A DNA stretch of 64,000 nt, from NCBI GenBank assembly GCA_003342815.1, contig PTEX01000003.1, forward strand, positions 1,076,435 to 1,140,434, read 5' to 3'. The position numbers and the translations under genes were made by a program. Source of the DNA: Eudromia elegans. Taxonomy: Eukaryota; Chordata; Aves; Tinamiformes; Tinamidae. The notes below the pieces were generated by a model, which saw only the letters and a program-made list of their open reading frames with translations, did no database searches and had not been told where the DNA came from. Positions 12,101-25,403 of the stretch are shown here, one piece after another (the stretch's first letter is position 1; each line of letters opens with the position of its first letter).

Positions 12101-14610
12101 CTGAAAATGTCATTCTCATTGATTATGCAGAGTCTGATCATTGCTTAAACAGAGTAATTTGACCCACTGACTTAAAATGTCAGGAAAGGCATTTCTCAGG
12201 CATACACAGAACAGATATTTCATCTTAAGTTTTGGGTTTCCCGAAAGCTGATTTTAATTTGACATGAACCCTTTGGTTTCACCTTCTTGTTCCCTCTCTA
12301 TCCATCTCAGCACTTTCCCTCCCAATTGCACTGTCCCATAAGATGACCTCTCTGTTCCCATCTGAAAATATAAACCGTGTTGTCTCTCCTTAGAAGCAGT
12401 GATTAGTGCCTGCAGGCAGCACAAATAGTCAATCCTCAGCCATGTTTTCTCAGGGACTGAAGGGGAATAAACCAGGATCTAGCGTTTTTTTCTCCTTCTT
12501 CATTCAATAAGATCCTCATCATTCTCTAGCACCTCACCCCTTCTTTCCTCTCCCAGATATATTACTCCATCATAGCTCCCCTGCCCTCCTGATCTGATTT
12601 TGGTAGCTCTCCCCGCTGTTACACACTCAGTGGAGCAAGGACTACTTAAAAGGCAGGTATAAAGTGAAGGGGAATCTTTCTTAAGGCTGAAGAATGGCAA
12701 GATGGGGTTGAGTTGCTCTCCTTTTTGCGTAATTAAGTTCATTCCTCCGGCCTCTCAAAATGTGCGTCGGCTCCTAGAAAATTCTGGGAGGATAAGCAGC
12801 CTTCAAAGCATGACACCTTAGAGATTTATCGAAGGATTTACTGAATATTTTATAAAAAGTAATGATGCCCAAACTGAGAAGTAGCTGTTAGCATTTGATG
12901 TCCTGTGTGCAGAACTCACCACGAGGACACGATGGTGAGCTGATCGCTCAGATATCCAGTAAAGGGAGGCATGGGGAAGCCACTGGCTTAGACCATACCA
13001 TAGTGCCACGTGTCCTGCATAGACACTATCACATTGACCTCAAAACGAGCCATTAAAGTCATGAAAGGACAACTATTTCAAAGCATGCTCAGCCATTCTG
13101 CAGTTCTAAAACTATTCTGAACTTCTATTTTTTTGCAACAGAAGTTTCAATGTGAAATAATGCATGTCTCAAACGATCAGTCAGATTCCTGTCTTGCTGA
13201 AGTGGTTCACAAACACACCTTTCAGAATATATATCTTACGGGCAGCACAAAAACATTTTAATAAATGCTAACATGTTTGTAAACACAATGAAAATGGTAT
13301 TTCCCACTGAGCAGTATAAGATCATTTAAATAAAATATCTGCCTTTGGACATCAGACCCTGCTGGTGAACCCAATAGGATTTGTGCTTCATTTTCCTATT
13401 GGAAAACACAGCACATACGGACATGTTTTATAAGAACTGATAAAAAGAGAAATCTTTAACCCATGACATCTGTACAGATTTCTTCTTTTTAAATCTTTGC
13501 ATCTTAATAGACTTCCAAAATTCTTCCCTGAAAATGTGTTGACTCGTTCTAAATGCCTCATGCTAAGAGGCAAATATCAGTGTGAGAATTCATTATTTTA
13601 ATAGAACTAAAGTTTGACAGAGGTAGGAGAGCAGAATGCAAATGTCAACATTGCTGGAGGTATCAGCAAAAAGATAAATCCCATTTATTTATATTACTAT
13701 ATTCTCAGTACCACAGTCTTACTTGAATATCTTCATTCACTTTATGTTTATTCCTGCTTCTTTATAAAGACTTCCATCTAAGACCAGAACCTGAAGTCCT
13801 AACTCCGTAAATACTGAGTTCTCACTCTAAAAGTGTTATTTGGGCCAAATCTTGTAAAAGGTTAAAACTGTTTGACCAAGATTACAACTTGCTGAGTACT
13901 TCTGTACAATCTGAAAACCTGTTAGCCTGCATAAGCAGGAGCTACATATAAGAAAAGCATGACCACCTGCACGGACCAAGGTGCAGATGAGCCGTGAGGA
14001 CCGGGATGCACACGAGCTCCTGAGCTTTGGGGTCATGATTCAGTAGGGAATGGAAGTCAGGAGGGTCTTGCTGAGTGGCCAAGTCCTGCCTCCTGTGAAA
14101 ACAGATGGACTTTTCATCCACCTGCTGCTCCTGAACTGTTTGTTCTCATGCAATGAGTGTCCATTAAACTACAGAGCTCTTCTCACCGACCCATTTATAA
14201 GAGTCATTATACATCTTTCTAATGTTATTGTAGACAAAGCAAAACAAGCTCTTTCCTACCTGAAACAGTTTTTCTTTCCATATACTTCTAGTAGCCCCTT
14301 TCACGCGTCTACCAGTTATGACTTTTTTTTTAAGCAAAGGTGCCAAAATTTTGCACAGAGTGACAAATGAGGCCTTATTAGTGCAGCGTTGCTCTAATCT
14401 CTTCTGCAGGTCCTTTCCACAGCCGCTCCATCCTGGCAGCCTGCAACCTTCCAGGGACCTCCCAGCACACGAGTCTAAGACTCGCTACTAAAACAGGCAT
14501 TTCCGGCTGACGACCTCTCCCAGCTCTTAGGAGAGCTTTCTGCTAATATTTCTCCTAATAAAGACTGAGCTGAAACTGATGCTTTGCTTCAAACACCTTT
14601 TTTTTTGTGT
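9172..14610. other. AT-rich non-coding stretch, no gene seen
   Basis: No ORF resembles a known protein; the longest is 106 codons (14050-14370, plus). Simple sequence includes A/T runs at 9850-9858, 11539-11563, 11763-11795, 11894-11905 and 14322-14332. The stretch 11520-11960 is especially AT-rich. No interspersed repeat or RNA gene could be identified by eye. Confidence 0.65.
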
Positions 14611-14830
14611 GTTATAAAATGCCAAATCATTACGCATATTAGCCCCCCCTTCTTAAAGAAAATTTGGTTTATTTATCCTATAGCAAATAGGAAGAAGGCT
14701 TCTTTAAAATATGTGCCCGTGGAGATTTTATCTATTAGTATTACTATAAGCCATTGCTGAGGCTAATGAAGTGATATTCTCATTAATTTCCGTGATGTAT
14801 ATTCAGTAGCATAATTTATGACATTTGCAA
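14611..14830. promoter_or_regulatory. Candidate conserved non-coding element
   Basis: High-complexity AT-rich block with several homeodomain-type cores, including an inverted pair TAATGA (14764-14769) and TCATTA (14780-14785), plus ATTAGTATTA near 14734 and ATTACGCATATTA near 14629. It has no ORF or simple repeat apart from a short C run at 14643. Its texture differs from the surrounding repeat-poor filler, but only a cross-species alignment could confirm constraint. Confidence 0.25.
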
Positions 14831-16770
14831 CACTGGATGGCTACCGACTAGGAAATTCTAGTTATGTGAGATACAGCACTGAAAAAAATCTGAGGGAACA
14901 CATTTTTAAACGCAAGGTCTGAGTGCTGATTGACATGCTTTGTACGATAGTAAAATCTGGCAGGTGCATTAACTTGCATTCCTCTGATCTGTACACATCC
15001 ACACTTGTCTTCTTAGGGTACTTGGTAATAAGCTTCTTTAAAGATCCCTGAGTAAGCACTGAAGATAATATCTGGAGTATGTAGCACTCAGTCCTTTTAG
15101 AATGGCTTTTTCCTGCTCCTTTCGTTTTCTTAAGAAAATGTCAGTTTAATCATATCTTAATGCTTTGATAATGTGTTTCTTTACATAGCTGTAGAACACT
15201 CACTTCAGTGTTTTAAAAGAATTAATGTAGATGTAAAAATGCCAGTTAAATGAGATTTCTTCCAACAGGCTAACAAAACTGAAGAGTAAGCCTTCAAAAC
15301 CTGCAAAAGATTTGCACAGCAACACAAATATGCCTTAATAGAGCCCACTCTGCATGCATCCTCGTAGAAAAGAACTTGTGTTTCCATTTTGCAGCTTCAG
15401 AGACACTGTACACAGGCTTAGGTGCTGTTAAATGTTGCAGGTACCTTTTTTCATAGAAGCTGGCTTTTGATCTCTAACTACCAATCTTCAGACATTACCA
15501 ACCCAGAAACCTTGATGGCACCTCTCTGCAACTAGATATTAGTTGCCAGACATGCTCAAATTCATAACAGAACTCCCTTCTATTGCTTAAGAAAATAAGG
15601 AATTGCATCTTGTTTCCAATGACTGTCTCTGTACCAACAGGTCTGGTTGTTAGGAAACAAATTTATGTTATCTTAGAAGACAACATAATGAAGTCGCAGT
15701 ACAGATTAATTACTGTTGAAGAGCAGGTGCACGGTAGACCAGACTGATGGAGGAGCCTTCTGAGACAGGCGTCTGCTCCTCAGCTGAGTTCTACCGAGGT
15801 CACAGTCTTCCAACAGATAAACCTTGAGTTGTTCATGGATGCTTGGAAAAATCCCCAGGACTTTACCTTTTAATGAATCTCTTCCAAGTTGAAACAAAGA
15901 GTGAAACAAAACTTCACATACAGCAAAAACTTAAATATTATGATGTGTGTTGCAAAGGTGCACTTGGAATACAGTTTCATATCTATTTATGCATACATAG
16001 CAAAAGAGTCAATGGGGAAAATGCAAATATAAACTTTTTTTTTTCCTGTTCCCCATCTCAAAGAGAATTTAGGTTGTTTGAAATTTGACTTATGGAGTTT
16101 GCATGCCTAAGATATTCTACAAAATTCCTTCTTCACCATCACATTTGACTGTCCCTGAAAATCCACTATTTATTATGGATTTGCAGGCTCAGCTCCCCAA
16201 ATAAGTCTAAATGGAAAGGTTTTCTGAGTCTTATATGCTAGTTTCTAAGATTAAAAGAGGCCTTTTTCTACTTTTTTTCCAAGAAGAGCATAATTTATTA
16301 AGTTCTGCAATATATATTGCAAGAGATAAATTGTCAAGTTGCATGTCTTTGGCTGTAGTCACTTTCTATAAGTAGAAAATGCTTCTAATTCCCCATGTGT
16401 CTTGTAAAAGTAAATATCTACTGTGAAATCCAAATACAATTTGGCAGGAGACAACACCAAGTAAGATGATCCTATCTTCGGTATTTTGCTTGAAATGTCA
16501 GCCAAAACTCTCTAGTGTTTCAGGAGGCCTAGAATAAAGCCAAACAAAATCTTCATCCACACCTATTTGAATGCAATGAATCTAATGAAAGAAATATACT
16601 GAATCAAAGAATTCATGAATCTAGGATATGTGTGGCCTGGTACTACTTTTTTAAAAAACTCTTATTGCTACTTGATTTCATATGGAGAATGTGTCGTCCT
16701 TTTCATGCCATATGTCAGAGGCAGAACAATTAAGGCTATAATTATAATAATAGAAATAAAAAAGCGCAAT

Positions 16771-16808
16771 GATTCAGAGAGTTCTCTGAATCTCTCTTCA
16801 GAGAGATT
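16771..16808. repeat. Two overlapping perfect inverted repeats
   Basis: GATTCAGAGA (16771-16780) pairs exactly with TCTCTGAATC (16783-16792) across a 2-base spacer. AATCTCTCT (16789-16797) pairs exactly with AGAGAGATT (16800-16808), also across 2 bases. The arms share bases 16789-16792, so the two hairpins are mutually exclusive. Two-base loops are strained in RNA, so a cruciform or a palindromic-mutation footprint is more likely than a functional RNA fold. Confidence 0.85.
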
Positions 16809-17485
16809 TATGCCCTGATCTAAAGCCTGTGGAAGTTAATCAAAAATTTTCCAAAGATGCAGCAGCCTTTGGTGAAGCCCTTACACTGGTATGGATGAAA
16901 TAAAAAAAACATGAAATCTACAAAGTTGCATGATTGTGCAACAAGTGAAAATGAGAGAGAATTAAGCTCGCATCATTTATGAGAGTTTTATTTGTAACAA
17001 TTTATAGCTATTACCTTTTTTTACAGTCTGTGCAGCTTGTAGATAAGAAATTTGATAGCTTGATGGTAATACTGGAACAATCCATCCAGTAGATCAGATG
17101 CTTTAAGAAGGGCTAGGTTCCTTCCTGCTTAACAAATTCAGCTAGTTAAGCCTTAATCTTTCCTTTCTTATCATGTAAATTAGCCCTTCAACCAAAACCA
17201 TACAGTTCTTAACTGCTGAAGAACCATGCTTACATTAAGCGACACAGGAAGCCTAAACAAAACCAAGTATTATACACCAAAAATCATATTTAATATCTTT
17301 GTTACAAATACATTCTGTAAAATAGATTACTGTTTTACCAACAGCACCTTTTCTTCCTGGTCTAGAAGGCTGATTTCCTTCATTTATGAAATCTTCCACT
17401 GTTTTATTTTGCGACATGTCAGTTCGATTCCAGCATCTTTGTTTAGACTATTCCCTTGGACTGATTTTTGTTGTAATGGTAAAGG

Positions 17486-17759
17486 CAAGTCTTTTCTTTG
17501 ATACCAGGTAGGTGCTGTGCATACACCAGACAGTGAGTACTGGTCCCTTTCCACTTCTCCAGATTCACATTAGGAAAAGGCAAGGTCACCTAACATCAAG
17601 AAAAGCCATTATGTCTTGATGAATACTATGTGGGTCGTTACAAAGACTATTTTGATGACTAATAATCATACTTCTTAAGTACTAGGTCAAGAAGCATATA
17701 TCTCTTGAAAATGAGAACTTAGAAGTAGGAATAGCATTTTAGCATTCAGAACAGAAAGG
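17486..17759 (+). other. Splice-site-like pair, possible recursive site
   Basis: CTTTTCTTTGATACCAG|GTAGGT juxtaposes a pyrimidine tract, an acceptor CAG (ending 17507) and a donor GT at 17508, the arrangement of a vertebrate recursive splice site. A good donor AAAG|GTGAGT follows at 17759, as expected for the associated recursive-splice exon (17508-17758). This matters only if the window is intronic on the plus strand, which is not shown here; chance is a real alternative. Confidence 0.2.
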
Positions 17760-20700
17760 TGAGTAACTCAGTCTTTGTCTTTGAACTCCAGTATAGATAT
17801 TCTGACAAAAAATAGTTCTTTGCCTTTAAATAACAAGATGCAAAGAATGTTTTGTTGGCAGTCTCAAAAATGTAAATTAGCTTAGACGAGAAAGAAAAAA
17901 AAACTGAGACCCCTAATGTAGAGTAGCAGAAGAAAGGAAATAGCAGAAAGAATTGTTAGTGTTGAAAAAAAAAAAGTACAGAATTTGACACAAGATAAAG
18001 TCTTTGTGAAAATCAACTTCTAGGCCCTCTTTCTTTGGACTAATTTTCACGAATCTCAGTCTTTTGAAAATTGATGTGGCTGAGACTGTGTTTGGACTAT
18101 ATGCCTGCTAAAAACCTCATGAAACCAAAGACATCTATACCTCAAGTTTCACTCACTTGTGTCTAAACGTTAGTCTTGGTTCTCATCTTCAAAATAGGAT
18201 GAATTAAGACTGCAAACTTAAAATAATATTTTAAAGATCTGTAGGGCTTACACTACTCGAAAGTAAACTTAGAACTTTGTGTTTTCTTTTCCCAAATGAT
18301 GATTAAGGACTCGATTTTGTAGGTGGATTCCTAACTAAAGTTATTATGTGCAAATATAATGATTTCAAAACACCTGAGAGAAAATACTTCATCCAGTTAT
18401 CTGATACAAGGAAAAGCCACAACTTTACATGAAGAGAAAATTCTTTCTCATCTAGCCTAATGAATGCAAAGTCCATCCTGTCCACTCAAATTCTGCATCT
18501 GTACCTTCTTCCGAAGCTCTTCCAGTCCTCCAACTAGTTAAAAATTGTAAATGATCCATAATCATCAAGTGGTGCCTCAGATTAAGTGCACCTCTTTACC
18601 ATTATATACATCGATATTCACTTTCTCCTGTTGCACATTATATCAATCTTACAATAAATGGCAAATTCACAGGGCACAGACCGTAGCACAGCATAGATCA
18701 TGATTTCTTCCAACAAAATCCAGTCCTGACTGAACTTGCCATTCTGAATTATCATACTCTGCCATTGTAAATATCAAACAGTCTTAAAAATTTAGTAAAC
18801 TATCACAGATGCTGAGCTCTCTGATAGGCCAAGATTGTCTCCAACTCTTTTAGCTTGTACTATTTCTTGCAGCACAAGGCTGTCATTATATTTGATGCTT
18901 GGCATTGATTTGTCACTCTAAAATCACCAAAAAGAAATAAAGATATCAAATTATTCAATTAACTGAGTTTTACCTTCTTTCAATTAGAATTTCTAAATAC
19001 TCTAGTGAAAATGCTGTAAGCCCTGCGCAGATGATAGGTATGTTTCTCACAGTGAAAATTAGTGGAGAATACCTATTATTGGTCATGGTTCTTTGAGAAG
19101 AGGCAGACTGCCAGGCACATACAAGCACACATTTATTAGGTCCTTACTTAATAAATCCTCTCCTGACATTAATTTTTTTGCCAACTATTGTCTGATTACT
19201 AAACCTCCTATTTCTGGGCAAGATTGCTGAAGAGATGATAGCTAGCAAATAGTGTTTAGCAGCATCTGCCCTTAATTTTTAGACACCAATCAGTCAGACT
19301 TCAGACCTTGACACGGCATCTGAAGGGCATCAGTCTCAGTGACTGAAAACCTCCCTAGGGCAATGGGACAATGTTAGGTGTCCTAACTAATAACTCCAGG
19401 CCTTAGCAGCCTTCAATCTTTGCTTCCAGAGACTGTCAGGTGCTGTTTATTTGACTGTGGAACCAGACAAGAACTGAAAAAATACTTTATCCTTTCTTAT
19501 GGTCAAGAGGATCCTGATGGGTTATGATCATTTGCTTTTGGACTTTGAGGCTCCTTGCTGGGGTAGCTCTGGAGTACAGCTCTGACAACCTTAATCCTTC
19601 TCATCTGTGCTGAGGGGAAGACACACTAGGAACCTGCAGTGTCTTCGAACAGAATGGGGCACGTTTGCAAGTCCACCACTGATAATTCTGCTCTCTCTCT
19701 TGTTTTTCTAGTGTTTGATAGGGGTTTGCTCCTGAATGAAATCCTGCCCATTAAAGTCATGTTAACAAATGGATTCTTTAGCGTTTGCACGAGACATTTC
19801 TCACAGCACATCAGGGCTGTACTGCAGTACTCTGAGGTTTAAAATATGTAGTATAACAGCATGTGAAGGAGAGTGAGTGAATTTGCAATTAAGGAACATA
19901 TTCATACAGGGTTATAGGTATTGAAACAGTATGAATTCTGAGCAACATAAACCAAATATAAGTGGATTTGAATCTTCTTGCCATTATATCTCAAAATGTC
20001 CAACAATTTACTACAAGACAAATCTGCGAACATGAAGAAGAAGCACAGAAAAACAGACTAAATACCACAGGGGCTTACGACTTACAAGTTAACATAAAAC
20101 ATTTGTATTCATAATTCATCTTGAGACAAATTTTAAATTCATTTGCAAACAGAATAAGACAAAATTACTCTTCTTGAGTATTTTGATCAAAATATTGTTT
20201 CAAAAACATGTTTTCCTAGATAGAATTATCCTAAAATCTTTGGTAAAATGTATTTCAGCTAAGGTAGGGAAGGTAATTAAGGGAAGGTAGCATAACTAGT
20301 AGGAAATATTAATAGCATATACTTTTTCAGCAGAATGAGGGACCTATAAAAATAAGAGACCAGAGATCGGATTTACAAAGAATTCACATAAAAAGCTAGA
20401 TTTAACCAAAACGTCATGAAGAAATATTGAACAGTGTGGTGTGTTATACTGTGTAGTGATCTCTGAAGGGAACAGTGGGAGTTCCATCACTTCAGTCTCT
20501 TAAGTCTGTATTAAAAAATAAGAACAAAAATATACTTTGAGAGATAAAATTGAAACTGGGAGATATGGAGGACTAAATATTTCTAGTAACAGATCTTCTC
20601 TGTCTCCTTTTTGTTTTATTAATATGAGAAATGCAGAAGAACAAGGTGCAGAACTATGCATCGCAGCAGATTGTTACTTCCATAGGCAGAATCTATCTGA

Positions 20701-21283
20701 CAAGGCTTAAAAAATCCTGAGGATGAAAACTGAAGTATGAAAAAAACACGCTGCAAAGCTGAACAGTAGGTACCCACTTTCTATCCTGATTATTCATTTC
20801 CACACAATTATGAGACACTGTATAAGGGACTTGTCTATTGAAAGTCCTTGAATACTGCAAATTACTGCAGTGTCAAAGACCCATTTAGCTGTTTCTCTTA
20901 AAAAAAAAAAATGCTGAGCTTTTGAACTGATAATATTAACCTGTATTTTTTTGCTTTTTGCAACAGTTATTCAGCCAGGTTTCCTATTGTGGAGAACATA
21001 TAATAAATTGCTTGAGCCTGAAAAACTATAGTTTCAAGCTAATACAGCTCGATCATAGCTCTTCTACTCTAATAAAATTGTATGTACAATTGTCAGATAA
21101 AGTTTTTTATAACAGCTCAAGGTAGTGATGAGGAAATTATTTTTAAAAACACTCTACTTCAGAATCTTTTTTCTCTATTGTCAGTGTTGTCGATATTATT
21201 TGTGGTGAAAATCAATCCTGATGGTTAAACTGTAACTGGAATATGTATCTTTATTCGCAAATCCAATATTATACAATCTGTAG

Positions 21284-21402
21284 TGAGCAAATCATGTAAT
21301 CACCACTCACTTCATTTCCCTGTAAAATAGGTGATGTCCCCTGCCCTGCCTCATATCAAGCTTTGAGTCTTAATTAGTTAAAGCCAGCTGAGTGCTCTAA
21401 AA
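21284..21402 (+). repeat. MIR-like SINE remnant
   Basis: The order of words follows the MIR/CORE-SINE consensus: GAGCAAATCA..TAATCA, CTTCATTTCCC, TGTAAAATAGG, CTGCCTCATA, GAGTCTTAATTAGTTAAAG, then GAGTGCTCTAAAA. These correspond to the MIR segments for GGGCAAGTCACTTAACC, CAGTTTCCTCATCTGTAAAATGGGG, CCTCATAGGG and GATTAAATGAGTTAATA..GCGCTTAGAA. The divergence suits a pre-amniote-radiation insertion, and MIR copies are known in bird genomes at low density. The tRNA-derived head is missing or unrecognisable. Confidence 0.6.
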
Positions 21403-21496
21403 TTCCCAAACAGAGTATATGATAAACTGAAATCACCCTTGGTTTTGCAGCTCTCTTCAATTTCCTTAAGCATCCACAGATCATTTATTTCCTTCT

Positions 21497-21534
21497 TTTG
21501 TTGTTGTTGCTGCTGCTGCTATTGCTGTTGTTAT
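21497..21534. repeat. (TTG/TGC)n trinucleotide repeat
   Basis: TTGTTGTTG passes into TGCTGCTGCTGCT and then into ATTGCTGTTGTT. It is an imperfect trinucleotide microsatellite in AT-rich non-coding DNA and is not part of a long open frame. Confidence 0.9.
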
Positions 21535-21537
21535 TTT

Positions 21538-24500
21538 TACAATTTTTTTTCCCCCCCTGTGTTATTATAATCTCTCGAGTTTAGGTCTGGGAGAGGAAAA
21601 TGCCTCTGTAGACATAGTGGTGTAAGTGTGGATGTACACGGTGCATAACAGGGGCTGAGATACCACAAAATAAAGGCAGAGTCAAAGAAACATACTTGCC
21701 TAACTAAAGAGGTGCTGGCAAGGAAAGCCAGTGAAAATCCTTTCTGTCTGTACTTGGAAATAAAATGAAAGGTATCAAAAGATTTCTACATTTCAGGATT
21801 TCAAAATAACTGGAATTCATAAGTCTTAAGAAAAAAGGACTTTGCTAAAGTGAAGTAAGTTCGGTCTTTGCAATGTAATTCAAATTGCACTTGTAATTCA
21901 GGTCCTGGAATTAACCTACTGAAGCAAAGCTTGAAAAGATTTAGATTCACTCTGGCTACCAACAATACAATAATGTCTTACAATTTCACAACCGCCCTGT
22001 CTATTGGTGATACTGCCAAAACGCTGTAATCTGTCATTCTGAAGCTCCGAGTTGCTAATTGTTAAAAAATGAATCTGGACATCATTTCCGAGTCCCTCCG
22101 CCTGAAAACTTATACAGACTCAAGCACTTTTTAATCAGGATAAGATAACAACTGAGCTCTTCATTGAAACACTTCTGGAATGATTTCTACTGTGGTGTTT
22201 AACTTCAATTTTTTAACTGTGAAGAGGTGTATGCAGAACAGAATTTCAGTGCTTCCAGTCCATTGACTGTGATGAAAAGAGCCTCTCTCAAGGCATTGTC
22301 ACATTTAAGGTACAATTCAGGTCATCCGAGCTACCATTTTATTTTCTAGGCATGATCCCATTGGGTATTCAGTGCCGAGGAGCGCAGCCAGGGAGGGAGA
22401 GGAGGGAGAGAGGAAGGGGCTTGCAGAAGGGGCTGGTTGAGGAAAGTGAGTGTTGCACGCTGAGACAGCCTTCCTCTTGCACCTATTTACGGGCTTTCCA
22501 TGAAAGTAATTTAGTCAAACTCTGCTCTCGCAAATATATCAAATTTGGCTACAGTTTGGGAAGAAGTCAGTTTTAAAGCTTTTTTCGTTTATTTTTTAAT
22601 AGGTATGCTCCTTTCCTGCCACCTACCAAATAATGCTACAAAATGAGGAATATTGTTCTGATGAGGAGCCTAAAATTCCCACAACAAATGCAAGGTTTTT
22701 CATAGGTTCCTGATTATATAGGAACCTCAGTAAATGTCCAGGAGGCATTGAAGCCTTTGCCCCCTGATTGCAAGCCAGCATGGATTTCAGGACACTTTGG
22801 ATCTGTCTCTCTCACAAAAAAAGAGAAAACTACAGTAATGCACTAAAATTGGTGCTATGTAAATAGCTAAAATAATGGAAAACATAATGAGTTCAAAATT
22901 ACACACAGGGAGATAATAAACAAAATGCTTTGTGCAGATGCTGTTCCCACATGAAAAGAAGAAATATTACTAGGAGTATCATCTGGGAGGTATGGCTGGT
23001 TAAATCAGTATTCTTCCTTGTGTTTTATATGATACCCTTATGGGAATGGTATTTGTTATCACAAAATACGTATATTTTTTGTCTCATAAATAAGACATTA
23101 TTTGGTATTAGAATGCGGTATTTTCTACTAAAAACACCCTGCACAAAACAGTGCCATCTTACATACATTTCTCTGCTTCCTCTTTTAAAACATTTATTAG
23201 CGAGAGAGACCTCCCTGAGATGTAAATTTCATTTTCTATGCCCAGCAGATTAAAATACATCTGTTTCAGACATCATTTGCTAAAGAAATAATTTGAATAG
23301 TTCATTTTATTAGAAAAAGATTTATGTCAGCATTCAACTATGACAAGAGGGGGATAGTGGCATGTGCACAATACTGGAAACAGATTTTCTGTGAAAAGTA
23401 TCTATATTGAACAGCATTGTGCCAGAAATAACATGGGCCTTCACAGGGCTAGGTTAACCTAGGAGCTTGTGGGCAACACCAGTATTTCCAGGCAGAAATA
23501 TTCTCTTCCCTCCTTCTTTAATCCACGCAGACAGCTGAATTAGCAGCTGACTGAATCAATATACATTTAATTCACCTTAGATGTCTATGCATGGTGAGCT
23601 ACATGGGAGTCACTCCTGTCTGACTGTGTGGAGCTCCGTGTATCAAGGAGGGGAATTTTGTTTGCTTGGGGAATAAAGTTGTCCCTGTTATTTCTTCTTT
23701 TTTTTTTTCCCTTACAATTTGGTCCAAAATGACTAGGTTAGATGTCTTTTCTTAGAGGTATGTAAATACAAAACACAATAAATACAATAATAGCCGGCTG
23801 AGCTGCAGTTTCCCATGCTCTGTTAGCTAGCAAATTACTATAAGATATAGGGATACGAGGAAGTACCATGCATGACTAGGTAGTTTAAGGGATAGCACAC
23901 AGAACCCTCTGATCTAGGTCACTAGTCTGAAGGCAATGTGGTTTTTTGGTAATTTAAAGTTGTTCCTACCCAGTTGTCTCTCCATGGGTTAGCCAATGAT
24001 AATCTCACATTTTTAAGAAAAAGCACTTCCCACTAACACCAACTGAGCTGTAGTTTCTATCAGGACTGGACCAAAAAAATACTACAGTATTTGAAAATAT
24101 TTGATTTTAAACATTTCATGACAGCACGTGTGTTATAGTAAATATTAATAAATTACTCATTTCCTGAGAATATTCCCATCCAACTCAGAAAGACCCCTAA
24201 GCTTGTCACAGTTTGCTTTCAAGAGCTTTCCGAAGCAAGGCAGCTTTCCTGAAGTGAAGCCCACAGATAAGAAACGACGTGGGTGAACAACTTAAAGTAA
24301 TCACAGCATTCAACAAAATGTCGTGGTCATTCCTGGAACCCCCTGACAGGGATGTTCAGAGGAAACAGGCACCCCGAATTCTGGTGCCTCCTATGCACCT
24401 CTAACGCAGGCAAAGCCCATTAGAGAATCTCAGCTGCGAGCCTGGAGAGTAAAACATGGCAAACCTTAAAATGCAAAACACTAAATAGGGCTGCGTGACA

Positions 24501-25403
24501 CTGGCTGAACATAATAGAGCACTGTAATGTATTCCCGTTCACACAAACATGTGATAATAGTGAATAGCAAATGCAGCTTCATACAGGAAAACAGAATACC
24601 AAAACACAGGAATCAAAAGCAGATAAACTTCAGCAGAGCTATCCTTAGAGCTGATAATATAAGCAAAAAAAAATGTGCCTAAGTTGCAGGTCCCTGTTTA
24701 TGGAACAGATCTTTTCAAACACGCACAGAACTGTAATACTCTCACAAGGCAGTGGCATTGCAAGATATTAAATACATATATATCAGGCTGAGAAATTAGA
24801 CTAATAAAATGTAGATAAAATAGAAGTAAATTTGGAGGAGAATGGTAAGGCTTTTTAAGTACTGGTTATGGTATTAAGAAGCTTCAGTGACCATAATTCC
24901 TGTTCTTTATAGCAGAAGAAGTATATAAATTCACCCCATGGAATCTCTGACAGTGTAAATCTCTCCCTTGCCCTGGTTCCACTCCACTAAAGTCGACTGG
25001 TAAGAAACTGAGTGGAAAATCCCGTTTGTTTCAACCCCTCCCTCAGACTCACCTTTCAATTTGGCCAGCTGCAAGGATAGATTGAGGAAACGGTTCTTCA
25101 CATTGCAAAGCAGTGCTGTAAGTCTGCCTGAAAGAAACCTGGATTTGTACAACAAATAGTATCTAAATGCATTGAAATTATCTCTTCAATATGTGTCTGT
25201 TGCATTATCCTTTGAATATTTACATAGTTCTTTTTTGCATCTGTATCAACATTCAACACTTTGCAAAAATTTTCAGTACATATATTAGCCTGTGTGCATG
25301 TTAAGCTTGTTTTTATGTCCATATTATATGCTTTATATAAATATATATATCTACAAATCAGAGAGTTTTATAGACTGAGATTCATTTTATCCCAATTTTA
25401 TGC
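21538..25403. other. Non-coding stretch, no gene seen
   Basis: The longest frame is 107 codons (22930-23253) and unlike a known protein. A perfect 8-bp inverted repeat AGGTTCCT / AGGAACCT lies at 22704-22727. A T run is at 23699-23709. Near 24980 the words CCACTCCACTAAAGTCGACTGG recall the old amniote repeat motif CCACTGAAGTCAATGG. An AT run lies at 24771-24784. Confidence 0.6.

Larger units (their letters stand above)
14831..21283. other. AT-rich non-coding stretch, no gene seen
   Basis: No gene recognised; all open frames are under 95 codons and unlike known proteins. Notable items are annotated separately (hairpin pair at 16771-16808 and splice-like motif at 17508). Poly-A runs occur at 17898-17905, 17964-17974 and 20900-20912. 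The stretch 19265-19400 contains GGTGTCCTAAC-type words reminiscent of old amniote repeats, without a firm match. Confidence 0.6.
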
